Counted from the first letter of the stretch, positions 1 through 9,546 are shown. The stretch: 64,000 nucleotides of DNA from Bacillota bacterium (GCA_023399095.1 JAEWQS010000189.1:1-64000); one strand, 5' to 3'. Program-made: numbers and translations. Notes: generated by a model not told the origin, from the sequence alone.

Positions 1-126
1 AAAGACAAAAAACTCGTTTTACGCCATCTAAAGTTGAAGTACATAAAAGAGGCCAATCGGAATTATCTGGCTGGATGCACCTATCAACACTATCAACACT
101 GGCTGAAATCTGTCGGCGTAAAATAA
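1..126 (+). CDS. C-terminal fragment of an unidentified protein (runs off left edge)
   Basis: Frame 1 is open from the window edge to a TAA at 124-126 and gives about 41 basic, aromatic-rich residues (including KEANRNYLAG and QHYQHWLKSVG). A perfect 12-bp hairpin follows directly, as expected at a gene end. I do not recognise the family. The basic composition would suit the tail of a transposase or other nucleic-acid-binding protein, but that is a guess. The frame could also be open by chance, because only the end is visible. Confidence 0.4.
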   Translation, partial: KDKKLVLRHLKLKYIKEANRNYLAGCTYQHYQHWLKSVGVK

Positions 127-127
127 T

Positions 128-155
128 ACTACAGAGTTTTTGCAAACTCTGTAGT
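128..155. terminator. Perfect 12-bp hairpin between converging genes
   Basis: ACTACAGAGTTT (128-139) pairs perfectly with AAACTCTGTAGT (144-155) around a TTGC loop. It lies just after the stop of the left-edge fragment and about 75 nt past the stop of the minus-strand dehydrogenase, so it could serve both converging transcripts. There is no long T-run on either side. Confidence 0.6.
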
Positions 156-229
156 CGATTCCGTAGAGTGTCTGACTGGGGCTGACCCATTACTTATACC
201 AAGATCAAAACGTAGAAGGTGTTTCCCTT

Positions 230-1270
230 CTAATCTATATTGATAACCGCTTTAACGACATCTATCGCATTATTAACAACAAAATCAAAGGCCTCTCTGA
301 CATGGTCGAAATCAAATTCGTGGCTGACAATATTCTTTACGTTTATTGCACCGCTTGAAATTGCGTTGATAGCGACGGGGTATAGATTCCTATATCTGAA
401 TATCGTCTTCAACTGTCCTTCTTTGCCCATCAGTTTCATAAAGTTGAAGCACGTTTCATCTTTTGGGGTCATGCCTACTAAAACGATTGTGCCGCCGCGG
501 GATACAACTTCTACCGTCTGTTTAACCGTTATCTCTGAGCCCGCTGTTTCAATCACGACATCAGCACCCTGGCCGTCCGTCAGCTCTTGAATTTTTTGAA
601 TGACATCACATTCTCTTGCATTGATGATGTAGTCCGCTCCGAGCTTCTTTGCAGTCTCCAGCCTGTTTTCCAAGACATCTACGACATATACTTTAGACGC
701 GCCTCTTGCCTTGCATGAAAGCAGCGTAACCAACCCGATACATCCTGAACCGAAGATAACAACGGTATCGCCGAGTTTTACTTCGCCTATACCCGATGCA
801 TGGAGGCCGACAGCAAGCGGCTCGACGAGCGCCCCTTCCATATAAGAAACGTTGTCCGGCAGCTTAAAACACATATCCTCAGGATGTGTGACGTAGTTTG
901 TGAACACACCGTGATAAGGCGGAGTCGCGAAAAACTCAACACTCGGACAGAGATTATATTTGCCTTCTTTACAGTGTTTGCATTTACCGCATGTTTTGCC
1001 CGGCTCAAGCGCGACACGGTCTCCAACCTTTAAGTTTTTTACTTCGCAGCCAACCTGTACAATCTCGCCCGCGCTTTCATGCCCCAGTATAAAATCGCCT
1101 TCAACAATAAAGTCGCCAATTCTTCCGTGCTGATAATAATGCACGTCCGATCCGCAGATACCCACGACATTTACTTTGACTAATACTTCATTCGCTCCGG
1201 GTACGGGCACTGGAACCTCTTTTGTGATCATATTGTTAGTTCCCTGCATATAAACCGCTTTGTTATTCAT
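230..1270 (-). CDS. Zinc-dependent alcohol/polyol dehydrogenase (MDR, sorbitol dehydrogenase-like)
   Basis: 346-residue medium-chain dehydrogenase that probably oxidises a polyol or secondary alcohol with NAD(P) in the cytoplasm. Visible family marks are the catalytic-zinc motif GICGSDVHYY, the GHE motif (GHESAGEIV), four structural-zinc cysteines in CGKCKHCKEGKYNLC, and the Rossmann signature VIFGSGCIGLV. I place the start at 1270 (MNNKAVYM) because AGGAG lies 8 nt upstream; a longer frame to 1354 has no comparable site. It is the last gene of a minus-strand group with the GH10 gene and another dehydrogenase. The substrate is not evident; xylitol, sorbitol or a related polyol are options. 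Confidence 0.85.
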   Translation of the reverse strand: MNNKAVYMQGTNNMITKEVPVPVPGANEVLVKVNVVGICGSDVHYYQHGRIGDFIVEGDFILGHESAGEIVQVGCEVKNLKVGDRVALEPGKTCGKCKHCKEGKYNLCPSVEFFATPPYHGVFTNYVTHPEDMCFKLPDNVSYMEGALVEPLAVGLHASGIGEVKLGDTVVIFGSGCIGLVTLLSCKARGASKVYVVDVLENRLETAKKLGADYIINARECDVIQKIQELTDGQGADVVIETAGSEITVKQTVEVVSRGGTIVLVGMTPKDETCFNFMKLMGKEGQLKTIFRYRNLYPVAINAISSGAINVKNIVSHEFDFDHVREAFDFVVNNAIDVVKAVINID

Positions 1271-1411
1271 AATCTTTTCTCCTGGCATAAGTATTGACTT
1301 TGCTAATGGAACAGTTACAGGACTTATTGTCCGCATTATAGCCATTGCAAACATGTTTTCGTCAGTTGAGTGCAGCTTTTATTAATAACTGTGAAGAGAG
1401 TCTTCTAATAA

Positions 1412-2977
1412 CTACTTTCCAAATTCGAAGCCCCAAGACTTTTCTAACTCCCTTAAACGATAAAAGCTCTCTTTTGGTTCGCAGCTTTCCGTTAAGTAAC
1501 CTGCGCCGGGCACATAACCGTGATCGGTGAAAGACCACGTTGAGATAGCTTCTACAGACTGATGGGCATAGGTGACCGTGTAGAACTGCTCGACCCAGTC
1601 GGCCTGAGTCCGCTCGCTCCAAGCCATATCGTGCCAGATGCCCCAATACATGTACTGGAGACAGTAAATATCTCCGGGAGTTGTGTCGGGTCTGACTTCG
1701 CTGGGGAAGGACGGAACACCCAACTCAGTGAGATGGATCGGGCGGTTGAACTTATCAAAACGGCTGTACATCTTGTCAATGGCCAGCATATCACGAGCCG
1801 GGTTGTAAAGCTGCATGCCTATGACATCGTACGCAACGCCCATTTGGTCAAGCTTTTCAAAATGTGAGTAAGGAACCAGATTGCGTTCCCATGTGGGGCC
1901 CCACTGGGTACGACCGTCCGCTGCGTTTTCACCGAACATAAAGCAGGTATTGACGATAGCTTGGGCAGCAGGATCGGTATCGTGGATGGCATCGCAGCAG
2001 AATTTTGTCATTTCGGCTTGTTGATCCTGAGTCAGGCTGTAGGCATTACACCAGTCGTGGTTTTCGTTTATCGCATCGTAGAGATGGACGCGTCCTTTAT
2101 AGCGATCAACGGTACGATGGATGGTACGATCGATTTCGCGTTTAATGGATCCGTCTTCCCATTTAAGGCCGTTAGTCCAATCGGGCATGCCTAAGCTGTG
2201 CGCCCACCAAAGCGGATGGATCTTGGTTTCTATCCCGACCTTTTCAAATGCTGATTGAAGGCGGTCAATTTGGGAGAAATCGGGCTTACCGTATTCCGGT
2301 TCAAGGAACTTAAGATATGCGGGCAGTGTCGCAAAGTTGAATACAGATTCAAAGTTCTGCTTCATAGATGCTGCGCCCTTTAGCTGAGGGTCAACGATGT
2401 CGCTATTCCACAGTTCACGGCTGCCTGTACCGTCAAAGGGATAGGGGAATCCATTACAGCCAAACTTGAAATTCTCGCGTTTGCCACGGACAGCAATGCG
2501 CTTCTGGGCACGCTCAACTGCAGCCAATTCGCCAGCCCACAAACCGGCGGCAAGGGACATCATGTCGTAAACAGGCGCCTTGGCGGAATCATGACTCATA
2601 GAAAGAAGAGTCTTTGCGTCCAAAAGCATGGAGGACAGCTTGACTGATGGAACAAACTCCTTTTCGGCAAGTATCTTGTCAACTTCGCAGATACGGCTTT
2701 GAGCTGCATCGTGTATGAAGTTAACTTCGCTGTTTGTACCGTAGCCATTACCGCAGTTATCTGACATAATCCACATACCGTACCCGAAACCCGGTATGTT
2801 TAGTTTTGCATGAAGAATGACAGGGCCTTCGGGGACTTCCAAGTTGATGGTTGCATCAGAATCAACTGTAGACTTGCGTTTATAGGGAACGTATTCCATA
2901 TCGCTTGCGTATAAAGATATGATTTCATCTCGGGACACATATTTACCATCTGCGCCGATGATTTTTACTTTTATCAT
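1412..2977 (-). CDS. GH10-family glycoside hydrolase (xylanase-like), apparently intracellular
   Basis: 521-residue protein whose C-terminal two-thirds fits a GH10 TIM barrel: the entry strand FNFATLP, PLWWAHSLGMPDW, the likely acid/base Glu in YDAINENHDW, and the likely nucleophile Glu in HLTELGVP. GH10 enzymes cut beta-1,4-xylan and xylo-oligosaccharides. About 170 N-terminal residues form a separate beta-rich region of unknown role. There is no signal peptide (the start is MIKVKIIGADG), so the enzyme should act on imported oligosaccharides. The start at 2977 has a good AAGGAG site. It sits between two dehydrogenases on the same strand. Family confidence is good; exact substrate is unknown. 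Confidence 0.8.
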   Translation of the reverse strand: MIKVKIIGADGKYVSRDEIISLYASDMEYVPYKRKSTVDSDATINLEVPEGPVILHAKLNIPGFGYGMWIMSDNCGNGYGTNSEVNFIHDAAQSRICEVDKILAEKEFVPSVKLSSMLLDAKTLLSMSHDSAKAPVYDMMSLAAGLWAGELAAVERAQKRIAVRGKRENFKFGCNGFPYPFDGTGSRELWNSDIVDPQLKGAASMKQNFESVFNFATLPAYLKFLEPEYGKPDFSQIDRLQSAFEKVGIETKIHPLWWAHSLGMPDWTNGLKWEDGSIKREIDRTIHRTVDRYKGRVHLYDAINENHDWCNAYSLTQDQQAEMTKFCCDAIHDTDPAAQAIVNTCFMFGENAADGRTQWGPTWERNLVPYSHFEKLDQMGVAYDVIGMQLYNPARDMLAIDKMYSRFDKFNRPIHLTELGVPSFPSEVRPDTTPGDIYCLQYMYWGIWHDMAWSERTQADWVEQFYTVTYAHQSVEAISTWSFTDHGYVPGAGYLTESCEPKESFYRLRELEKSWGFEFGK

Positions 2978-3057
2978 AGTTTTCTCCTTCTTCTTAGGAT
3001 CAATTAATAATGAACTCAGGTGCGTTTCTTTCTATTTTGCAGTGTGTTGTATCTTTT

Positions 3058-3091
3058 GAAGGTGAATTGAATTTCTATTCAATTCACCTTC
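3058..3091. terminator. Perfect 15-bp intercistronic hairpin
   Basis: Bases 3058-3072 pair without mismatch with 3077-3091 around a 4-nt loop. It lies between the stop of the minus-strand dehydrogenase (3188) and the start of the GH10 gene (2977). No T-run follows on the minus strand, so a role in mRNA processing or partial termination is as likely as full termination. Confidence 0.55.
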
Positions 3092-3187
3092 ATGCATTTG
3101 AAAAACTTTAACTGAGTCTCGTAAAGAAGAATAATAGATGTTGTACTTCCTATTATTAGAACGTTTTTGTTAACAGGTAGATTAAGT

Positions 3188-4207
3188 TTAGATTTTCAGC
3201 ATGACCTTAATACACTCGTTCGCATTTTTGATCGTCCACTCAATTGCCTCCTGCACATCGTCAAGATCAAATTCTTTACCGCGCATGATAGCAAGGTTAA
3301 GCACGCCTTCGTCAACCAAATCCGCAGCTTCAAAGAAATCAGAAGGATTATATTGATAGGCACCAAATAATCTGAGCTCCCTGTCTTCTACGCGGAACAT
3401 ATCTACAGCTGGATGTTTGGAAAAAACAGCGAGAAGAATGACAACGCCGCGTGTTTCCGTAAACTCTATGCAATCAGCAAGGCTTTTTTCATTGCCTGCA
3501 CATTCAAAAGAGACTTCAACTTTTTCCTCGCCAATAGCTTCTTTTAATACACTCTTAATATCAGCTTTCAATGGATTTATAGGAACCATACCCAGTTCTT
3601 TTACGATTTCAAGCCTTTTTTCCACTATATCAGTGACGAATACTTCGGAAGCGCCGTAATGTTTTGCTGCCTGCGCTGTAAGAAGCCCTATTGTGCCGGC
3701 TCCGGTAACAAGTACGCTTTTTCCCTTAAGGCCGCCGGGAACAAGCTTTGTTCCATGTACAGCTACTGCCAGAGGCTCAGTCATTGCTGCATCCTGTAAG
3801 GATTTGCACTTTTTAAAAGCAACGATATTTTCGGCGACTGCCACGTAGTATTCCGCTGTGCCGCCGTCATAAAAACGCTCTTCAGGGCATAGCGCAATAG
3901 TACCCTCCTTATCAGTACACCATTTACATTTGCCGCATGTTCTTACCGGCTGAACAGTAGCTGGCATACCTATCTCAAAACCTTCTACGCCTTCGCCGAT
4001 CTCATCAATAACACCCGAAAATTCGTGACCGAGAGGTATGGGGAACTTATCCAATAATGTAGGATGTTCGTTCATGAATATGTGCAGGTCTGAACCGCAG
4101 ATGCCGTTGTATTTTAGTTTTAGGCGCACTTCGCCTGGTCCGGCATGCGGAACTTCAAGTTGTTCGATCTCATACTTGCATTTTCCTACTAAAGTTGCTC
4201 TTTTCAT
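3188..4207 (-). CDS. Zinc-dependent alcohol/polyol dehydrogenase (MDR)
   Basis: 339-residue medium-chain dehydrogenase. It has GICGSDLHIF (catalytic zinc), GHEFSGVIDE, structural-zinc cysteines in CGKCKWC plus a later Cys, and the nucleotide-binding run VLVTGAGTIGLL. Family members oxidise sorbitol, xylitol, butanediol or threonine; nothing here decides which. I choose ATG 4207 over ATG 4213 because AGGAG is 7 nt from the former and only 1 nt from the latter. It is first in the minus-strand group with the GH10 gene and diverges from the ABC operon at 4836 across a 628-nt AT-rich region. Confidence 0.85.
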   Translation of the reverse strand: MKRATLVGKCKYEIEQLEVPHAGPGEVRLKLKYNGICGSDLHIFMNEHPTLLDKFPIPLGHEFSGVIDEIGEGVEGFEIGMPATVQPVRTCGKCKWCTDKEGTIALCPEERFYDGGTAEYYVAVAENIVAFKKCKSLQDAAMTEPLAVAVHGTKLVPGGLKGKSVLVTGAGTIGLLTAQAAKHYGASEVFVTDIVEKRLEIVKELGMVPINPLKADIKSVLKEAIGEEKVEVSFECAGNEKSLADCIEFTETRGVVILLAVFSKHPAVDMFRVEDRELRLFGAYQYNPSDFFEAADLVDEGVLNLAIMRGKEFDLDDVQEAIEWTIKNANECIKVMLKI

Positions 4208-4593
4208 CCACATACTCCTAAGTTAAATTTATTCTGTTTATAAATACAGTGATATAATATGTAGTCCATAATGATGATAATAGAATCAATTAACCCTTAA
4301 GTCAAGAATTAATTGAATAAAATTTAAATATCACAATAAATTTAATAGTTATAATTTAATATTATTGAGACTTGCACAATTTATTCAAACTAATTTATAT
4401 AAATTTAGCTGTATTGCTAATGTTGTTTTAGCAACGATAATACAATGAATAACATTTGCCATATAGAACAATATGCAACAAATGGAAGAAAATAAGATAA
4501 CAAATCTGCACATATCATGCATTTTTATTAATATAAAGACACAATATTGAATTAATACAATATATTATACATTATTTATAGGCATACATGAAT

Positions 4594-4619
4594 ACTAAAT
4601 CGAACTAAAATTAATTTAG
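4594..4619. promoter_or_regulatory. Candidate operator (CTAAA/TTTAG near-palindrome)
   Basis: CTAAAATTAATTTAG (4605-4619) is an inverted arrangement of CTAAA and TTTAG. The 12-mer AATCGAACTAAA at 4598-4609 occurs as its exact reverse complement at 22253-22264, also in a promoter region. It lies just upstream of the candidate -35 at 4632. Which regulator binds is unknown; the two LacI proteins in the window are candidates. Confidence 0.35.
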
Positions 4620-4631
4620 CACATTTTTTTA

Positions 4632-4661
4632 TTGACATTGAATACTCTATGGATTTATACT
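4632..4661 (+). promoter_or_regulatory. Candidate sigma-A promoter of the first sugar ABC operon
   Basis: TTGACA (4632-4637) and TATACT (4656-4661) are separated by 18 nt, in AT-rich DNA about 175 nt upstream of the binding-protein gene. Confidence 0.5.
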
Positions 4662-4835
4662 TAGGCCATTAAAATAAATTTAAATTATCAGTCTCATAAT
4701 GCGATTTTAGTTGTAGAAAATTTACACAGAAACTATTAATAATAGGTAATAGAGATTCATTACGGTATGTTTAATTGAATAACTAACGATTTTGGTGAAC
4801 ATACACCAAATAAAAATACTATTGGAGGAAAACTC

Positions 4836-5924
4836 ATGAAGAAAAAGGTATTTGTAATTGTCTTAGCAATGGTTTTGGCATGTATCATGCTGGTTGCATG
4901 TGCTGCGCCCGCTCAAACTCAGCCTGAGACGCCGAGTGAAAGCGCGGAGCCTGTTGAAACTGAAGGTACTGAAGGTGCCGAGGGTGCCGAGGGTGCCGAG
5001 GGTATTGATGACGAGTTCTTCGTCGGTATCGCTTTTGGCGGACTTGATGCTGTTCCTACGGTAATTAAGGGCTATTTGGAAGAGAAGATGGACGCTCTTG
5101 GCTGGAAGTATAGCATAACCAATGGCGATCTTGATATGAACAAGTATATCGCTGACGTTGAAAGCCTCTGCCAGCAGCAGCCAGATCTTATCATAACACG
5201 TCCGGTTAACGACACGGCTAATGCCACTGTTGTGCCAATTGCCGATAAAGCGGGAATTCCGATTGCGTTCATGTCATCCATGACTGCGGTTGAAGGTTAT
5301 GATTATCTTGGACACGTTTCCGACCCTGAACTGATCCGTGGTATTCCTCTTGCAATGTGGCTCAATGATTATGTTGCAGCGAATCCCGGATTCGTACCTA
5401 AAGTTGGCTTCTTAGTAGGTGCTGCAGCTATCGATTCAAAGGGTGTGTGTGAAAGATCCATAAATATCAGAGATTATCTTACAGTAGGATGGGAAGAAGT
5501 TATCTCGGCTGAAGCGGATCCCAACTGGACTGCCGCCGGCGGAATGAAGATAGCTGAAGACTGGCTGCAAAGATATACGCTTGATGAAATGAACACGATC
5601 GTTTGCTGGAGTGATGAAATGTGCGTTGGCGTTGTTCAGGCACTGCAGGCAGCAGGAAAGAATCCCGAAGACTACTTGGTTCTTAGCTATGACGGACTTC
5701 CGGTAATTGAAGATTACGTCAAAGAAGGCTGGATTGACGCCAGCTCAGGGCTCAACCTTGAAAAGGTTGCTGATACTGTTATCGAACTGTGCCAGAAATT
5801 CAAAGATGGAAAAGCAGATGAAATTGATTTCATGACCTATGCCCGTGCTATATTTGTACTTGACGGCAACAATGTCGGAACAGGCAACTACGAAACATGG
5901 GATTACAGCGAGTATGTAGACTAA
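4836..5924 (+). CDS. Sugar-binding lipoprotein of an ABC importer (periplasmic-binding-protein family 1 type)
   Basis: 362 residues. An N-terminal signal with lipobox LVAC (Cys near residue 22) predicts lipid anchoring to the outer face of the membrane. A low-complexity linker with repeated EGAEGAEG follows, then a ribose-binding-type domain. As in this family, it should capture a monosaccharide and deliver it to the membrane complex encoded by the next two genes. The start is supported by GGAGG upstream. A strong stem-loop (5944-5974) follows the gene, a usual way of keeping binding-protein mRNA more abundant than that of the rest of the operon. The sugar is not evident. Confidence 0.85.
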   Translation: MKKKVFVIVLAMVLACIMLVACAAPAQTQPETPSESAEPVETEGTEGAEGAEGAEGIDDEFFVGIAFGGLDAVPTVIKGYLEEKMDALGWKYSITNGDLDMNKYIADVESLCQQQPDLIITRPVNDTANATVVPIADKAGIPIAFMSSMTAVEGYDYLGHVSDPELIRGIPLAMWLNDYVAANPGFVPKVGFLVGAAAIDSKGVCERSINIRDYLTVGWEEVISAEADPNWTAAGGMKIAEDWLQRYTLDEMNTIVCWSDEMCVGVVQALQAAGKNPEDYLVLSYDGLPVIEDYVKEGWIDASSGLNLEKVADTVIELCQKFKDGKADEIDFMTYARAIFVLDGNNVGTGNYETWDYSEYVD

Positions 5925-5943
5925 TAATTATTAAGTTGTTAAC

Positions 5944-5974
5944 GCTCAGCCAGCTGATAAAAAGCTGGCTGAGC
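5944..5974 (+). terminator. 12-bp stem-loop after the binding-protein gene
   Basis: GCTCAGCCAGCT (5944-5955) pairs perfectly with AGCTGGCTGAGC (5963-5974), with a 7-nt loop and no T-run. Its position between binding protein and ATPase suggests mRNA stabilisation or partial termination rather than the end of the operon. Confidence 0.65.
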
Positions 5975-6009
5975 AAACTTTACACATGAAAAGTAGGAGG
6001 TGATTTTAG

Positions 6010-7515
6010 TTGCATCAAGAACCATTATTTGAAATGAGGAATATCACCAAAAAGTTCCCCGGGGTATTAGCTCTGTCAGAAGTTAACCTATATTTGCAAG
6101 AGGGAAAAGTATTAGCGGTAGTTGGTGAAAATGGCGCTGGTAAGTCGACTCTTATGAATATTATTCTAGGCAGCTTGCGCCCGACAAACGGAGAAATGAT
6201 GCTAAAAGGCAAGCCATACGCTCCCAAAAATCCGCAAGAGGCATTGAATACTGGGGTCTCGATGATTCATCAGGAGCTTACATTAGTGCCTGAAATGACA
6301 GTATCGGAAAATATTTGGCTGGGCCAAGAAAAAAAGTTTATAAAATTCGGATATCTTAACATACACAAAAGAGACGAAGCGACAAGAAAATTGCTTGATG
6401 AACTAAAGATAGAAGTCAATCCACGTCAAAGAATCAAAACTCTTTCTGTTGCTGAGATGCAGCTAGTAGAAATCGCGCGGGCGGTTTCGTATAATTCAGA
6501 AATCATGATAATGGACGAACCGACGTCCTCCCTTACAAATAAAGAAATCGATATGCTTTACAGTATAGTCGAATCACTTGTAAAAGATGGCATGGCTGTT
6601 GTTTTTATTACCCATAAACTCGATGAAGTCTTTAGGATTTGTGACGATGTCATGATCATGAGAGACGGTAAATACATTGACCGTAAATCGGTGAAAGAGA
6701 TCACGAGCGAAGAGATCATTGCAAAAATGGTCGGGCGTGATTTGACCAATCTTTATCCGAAAGAAAAAGCAGAGATCAAAGAAGTTGTGCTTGAGGTTAA
6801 GAATCTGACTCGAAAGGGCTATTTTGAAGACATAAGCTTTACAGTTCGAAAGGGTGAGATATTGGGCTTTTCGGGGCTGGTAAAGGCCGGCCGGTCTGAA
6901 GTAATGGAATGCATTTTCGGTATCGAGAGGGCTGACAGCGGCGAGATTTTTTTGAACGGTGAAAAAATTCAAATAAGATCCACCGTAGACGCAATAAACA
7001 AAAGAATGGCGATGATCACTGAGGATAGATTAAGGCGCGGTGTCATACATATGCATTCTGTTAAGACCAACCTTTCTCTTGCATGTCTGCCTAAAATCAC
7101 AAAGAGAGGATTTGTAGACAGAAAACGTGAAGAAGAGGATTGTTTGCGGGTCCAGAAAGCGACTGGAATAAAAGCTTCAGGCCTTGGCCAACTTGCCGGA
7201 CAGCTTTCCGGCGGAAACCAACAAAAGGTCATTATTGCAAAATGGCTGCTAACTGAGTCTGAAGTGATCATTTTCGATGAACCGACAAGAGGCATAGACG
7301 TCGGATCAAAAGCAGAGATTTATAAGCTTATGTGCAGTTTAGCTAAAGAAGGTAAGACAATCATAATGGTTTCGTCAGAGCTTCCTGAAGTAATGGCTAT
7401 AAGCGACAGAATCATAATCATGGCAAATGGAAAGAAGATGGCAGAGCTTGACCGCGAAGAGTATGACGAGAAAACGATAATGCAGTACGCTTTTGGTTAT
7501 AGGAAAGCTCAATAA
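6010..7515 (+). CDS. Sugar ABC transporter ATPase, double-domain (RbsA/MglA type)
   Basis: 501 residues with two fused ATP-binding cassettes, the normal layout for ribose/galactose-type importers. The first has Walker A GENGAGKST and Walker B IMIMDEPTSS; the second has the degenerate P-loop region GLVKAGRSE, the signature LSGGNQQK and DEPTRGIDVG. It starts with TTG 6010, placed 10 nt after AGGAGG; no ATG fits. It should energise import through the permease at 7539 for the sugar bound by the lipoprotein at 4836. Confidence 0.9.
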   Translation: MHQEPLFEMRNITKKFPGVLALSEVNLYLQEGKVLAVVGENGAGKSTLMNIILGSLRPTNGEMMLKGKPYAPKNPQEALNTGVSMIHQELTLVPEMTVSENIWLGQEKKFIKFGYLNIHKRDEATRKLLDELKIEVNPRQRIKTLSVAEMQLVEIARAVSYNSEIMIMDEPTSSLTNKEIDMLYSIVESLVKDGMAVVFITHKLDEVFRICDDVMIMRDGKYIDRKSVKEITSEEIIAKMVGRDLTNLYPKEKAEIKEVVLEVKNLTRKGYFEDISFTVRKGEILGFSGLVKAGRSEVMECIFGIERADSGEIFLNGEKIQIRSTVDAINKRMAMITEDRLRRGVIHMHSVKTNLSLACLPKITKRGFVDRKREEEDCLRVQKATGIKASGLGQLAGQLSGGNQQKVIIAKWLLTESEVIIFDEPTRGIDVGSKAEIYKLMCSLAKEGKTIIMVSSELPEVMAISDRIIIMANGKKMAELDREEYDEKTIMQYAFGYRKAQ

Positions 7516-7538
7516 TTACTGAAGGAGTAAAAAATAAA

Positions 7539-8546
7539 ATGGGTGCAAAAACTGAAGTAGCAGGAAATAAAAAATATTCCAGCCGCAAAGATAAATTTTT
7601 GGTTTTTTTCCTTGAGAATAAAAGTATCATTTTGTTCGTATTTATATGTATATTGGCACAGATAGTATCGGGAGGCATCTTTTTCCGCGGCACCAATATC
7701 TCATCTGTTCTGAGACAAGTGTCCGTTAATTGCCTGATGGCTTTGGGATACGTTATTGTTCTTACATGCGGCATGATCGACCTTTCTACAGGGCATATGC
7801 TAAGCTTATGCGGCATTGTATATTCTCAGGTTTCGTTTATAGCTCCTTTGCCTGTAGCAATTGCAGCGACAATAGCAACAGGATTACTATGCGGCACGAT
7901 AAATGGTTTGTTATCAATAAAGCTTAAACTGACACCGCTTATTTTAACACTGGGCACACAGCAAATATTCAGAGGTATTGCTTACCTTTTATGCGACGGC
8001 GTTTCTCATAATGTAACGGATCCGTCAATGCAGTTTATCGGACAGGGTATTTTATTCGGCTTTCTGCCAATGACAGTGCTTATCGTTGCGGTATTTATTG
8101 CAATAATTGCTGTTCTCATTAATCGAACAAAATACGGAAGGCATGTTCTTGCAACAGGAGGAAACATGGAGGCTGCAAGAGTGTCGGGCGTCAATACTGA
8201 TAATGTAAAAATTAAGGCCTTTGTCATTATGGGCGGGATGATTTCGTTTGCGTCGCTTATCTTGACAGGCCGAGTCGCCATTGCTATGCCAAATGCAGGA
8301 CAAGGCATGGAAATGGATGCCATCGCTTCGGCAATTATAGGCGGAACAGCTTTGTCGGGAGGAAAGGCAAACGTTATTGGCGCAATTTTCGGCGCGCTCA
8401 TACTGGGCGTTATCAGCAATCTTTTGAATCTTGCGGGTGTGAGTTCGTTTTGGCAATGGTTCTTCAAGGGCGTCATTATCATTGCGGCGATACTGCTTGA
8501 CTCAATTACAGAAACTGTATTTAAGAAGAGGCAGATTGCGAATTAA
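7539..8546 (+). CDS. Sugar ABC transporter permease (RbsC type)
   Basis: 335-residue, strongly hydrophobic membrane protein of the ribose-permease family, with many predicted transmembrane segments and the family motifs CGMIDLSTG and AIIGGTALSGGKANVIGA. It follows the ATPase by 23 nt with its own GGAG site. Only one permease gene is present, so a homodimer is expected. Confidence 0.9.
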   Translation: MGAKTEVAGNKKYSSRKDKFLVFFLENKSIILFVFICILAQIVSGGIFFRGTNISSVLRQVSVNCLMALGYVIVLTCGMIDLSTGHMLSLCGIVYSQVSFIAPLPVAIAATIATGLLCGTINGLLSIKLKLTPLILTLGTQQIFRGIAYLLCDGVSHNVTDPSMQFIGQGILFGFLPMTVLIVAVFIAIIAVLINRTKYGRHVLATGGNMEAARVSGVNTDNVKIKAFVIMGGMISFASLILTGRVAIAMPNAGQGMEMDAIASAIIGGTALSGGKANVIGAIFGALILGVISNLLNLAGVSSFWQWFFKGVIIIAAILLDSITETVFKKRQIAN

Positions 8547-8644
8547 GCTTTGGGTACCTGGATATGCGCTATCTTAGTTTAACACAAATGATAGCGCTGC
8601 CTTATTTACTGTACACAATTTTCGAATTATATGGAGGCATGGGA

Positions 8645-9532
8645 ATGACAAAGTACGGAACGATCTTTAGTTACTGGTCGAAAGACTGGAAGACAGATTA
8701 TATGCAGGTTCTTCGCAATGCGGCAAATTGCGGGCTTACTTGTGTAGAATTTCATACTAACCAAACAATGGATTGGACAGAAAATCAGATAAAGGATTTT
8801 AAAAGCCTGGCAGCCGATCTTAACGTCGAGATATTGATGAATGGCGGCGTCGGTGAAGATGCAGTCACATACAGTGATGATCCGGCGGTAAGGCGCAAAG
8901 GTATTGATTTGATAATATCATACCTTAAGCAGGCTTCGCGGATGGGCGCAACATTTTTCGATGGCGGATATTCTGAAGGGTGGCCTTGCGGTCTGAAGGG
9001 CGGACTGACGCCGGATATGAAAAAAACATATACGGACAGGGTTATCTCTTCAATAAAGGAAATGGTTATCGTCGCTGAGGATCTTGGTATAACGATGAGT
9101 ATGGAGATCGTAAACAGATTTGAGGCGTTTCTGGTCAATACTGCAAAAGAAGCGCGCTATATTGCAGAGCGTGTCGATCATCCCAATTTCAAAGTGACGA
9201 TGGATACCTATCATATGAATATTGAGGAAGACAGCATTGATGAGGCGATAGAAACGCTTGGCAAGAAGTATCTTGGGCATGTTCATTTGGGCGAATCTAA
9301 CCGCAGGCTTCCCGGTCAGGGAACTCAAGTGGACTGGGACAAGGTGTTTGGCGGGCTTAATAGAGTCGGTTACAGCGAAAGGATGCTGCTTGAGCCTTTT
9401 ACAATGGCATATGGCACAATCGGCAATAATGTGTTTTTATGGCGCGATCTTTCAAACGGCGCCAGCAAACAACAACTGGATGAGGAAATGAAACAGTCAT
9501 TGACGTTTATCAAATCCAAATATGAAGTTTAA
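8645..9532 (+). CDS. Sugar (or sugar-phosphate) epimerase/isomerase, D-tagatose/D-psicose 3-epimerase-like
   Basis: 295-residue TIM-barrel protein of the AP-endonuclease-2 superfamily. Metal/catalytic motifs of ketose 3-epimerases are visible: MEIVNRFE (Glu), VTMDTYHMN (Asp), GHVHLGESNRR (His) and LLEPF (second Glu). The family epimerises C3 of ketoses or acts on ketose phosphates. The start is placed at ATG 8645, 7 nt after GGAGG; a longer frame from 8564 has no such site. It directly follows the transporter, so it likely begins processing of the imported sugar. Confidence 0.8.
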   Translation: MTKYGTIFSYWSKDWKTDYMQVLRNAANCGLTCVEFHTNQTMDWTENQIKDFKSLAADLNVEILMNGGVGEDAVTYSDDPAVRRKGIDLIISYLKQASRMGATFFDGGYSEGWPCGLKGGLTPDMKKTYTDRVISSIKEMVIVAEDLGITMSMEIVNRFEAFLVNTAKEARYIAERVDHPNFKVTMDTYHMNIEEDSIDEAIETLGKKYLGHVHLGESNRRLPGQGTQVDWDKVFGGLNRVGYSERMLLEPFTMAYGTIGNNVFLWRDLSNGASKQQLDEEMKQSLTFIKSKYEV

Positions 9533-9546
9533 AAGGAGGTACAAAA

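Larger units (their letters stand above)
4208..4835. other. AT-rich divergent regulatory region
   Basis: 628 nt without a convincing gene, separating the minus-strand dehydrogenase group from the plus-strand sugar ABC operon. It is strongly AT-rich and contains a good candidate promoter (4632-4661) and a TTTAG/CTAAA-rich near-palindrome at 4594-4619 that shares 12 exact bases with the region upstream of 22313. LacI-type control is plausible. Confidence 0.5.

Noticed and set aside
150..215. Insertion-sequence end at the left edge (GGGGCTGACCC)
   Set aside because: The short palindrome is suggestive, but no matching inverted repeat, target duplication or recognised transposase is in the window.
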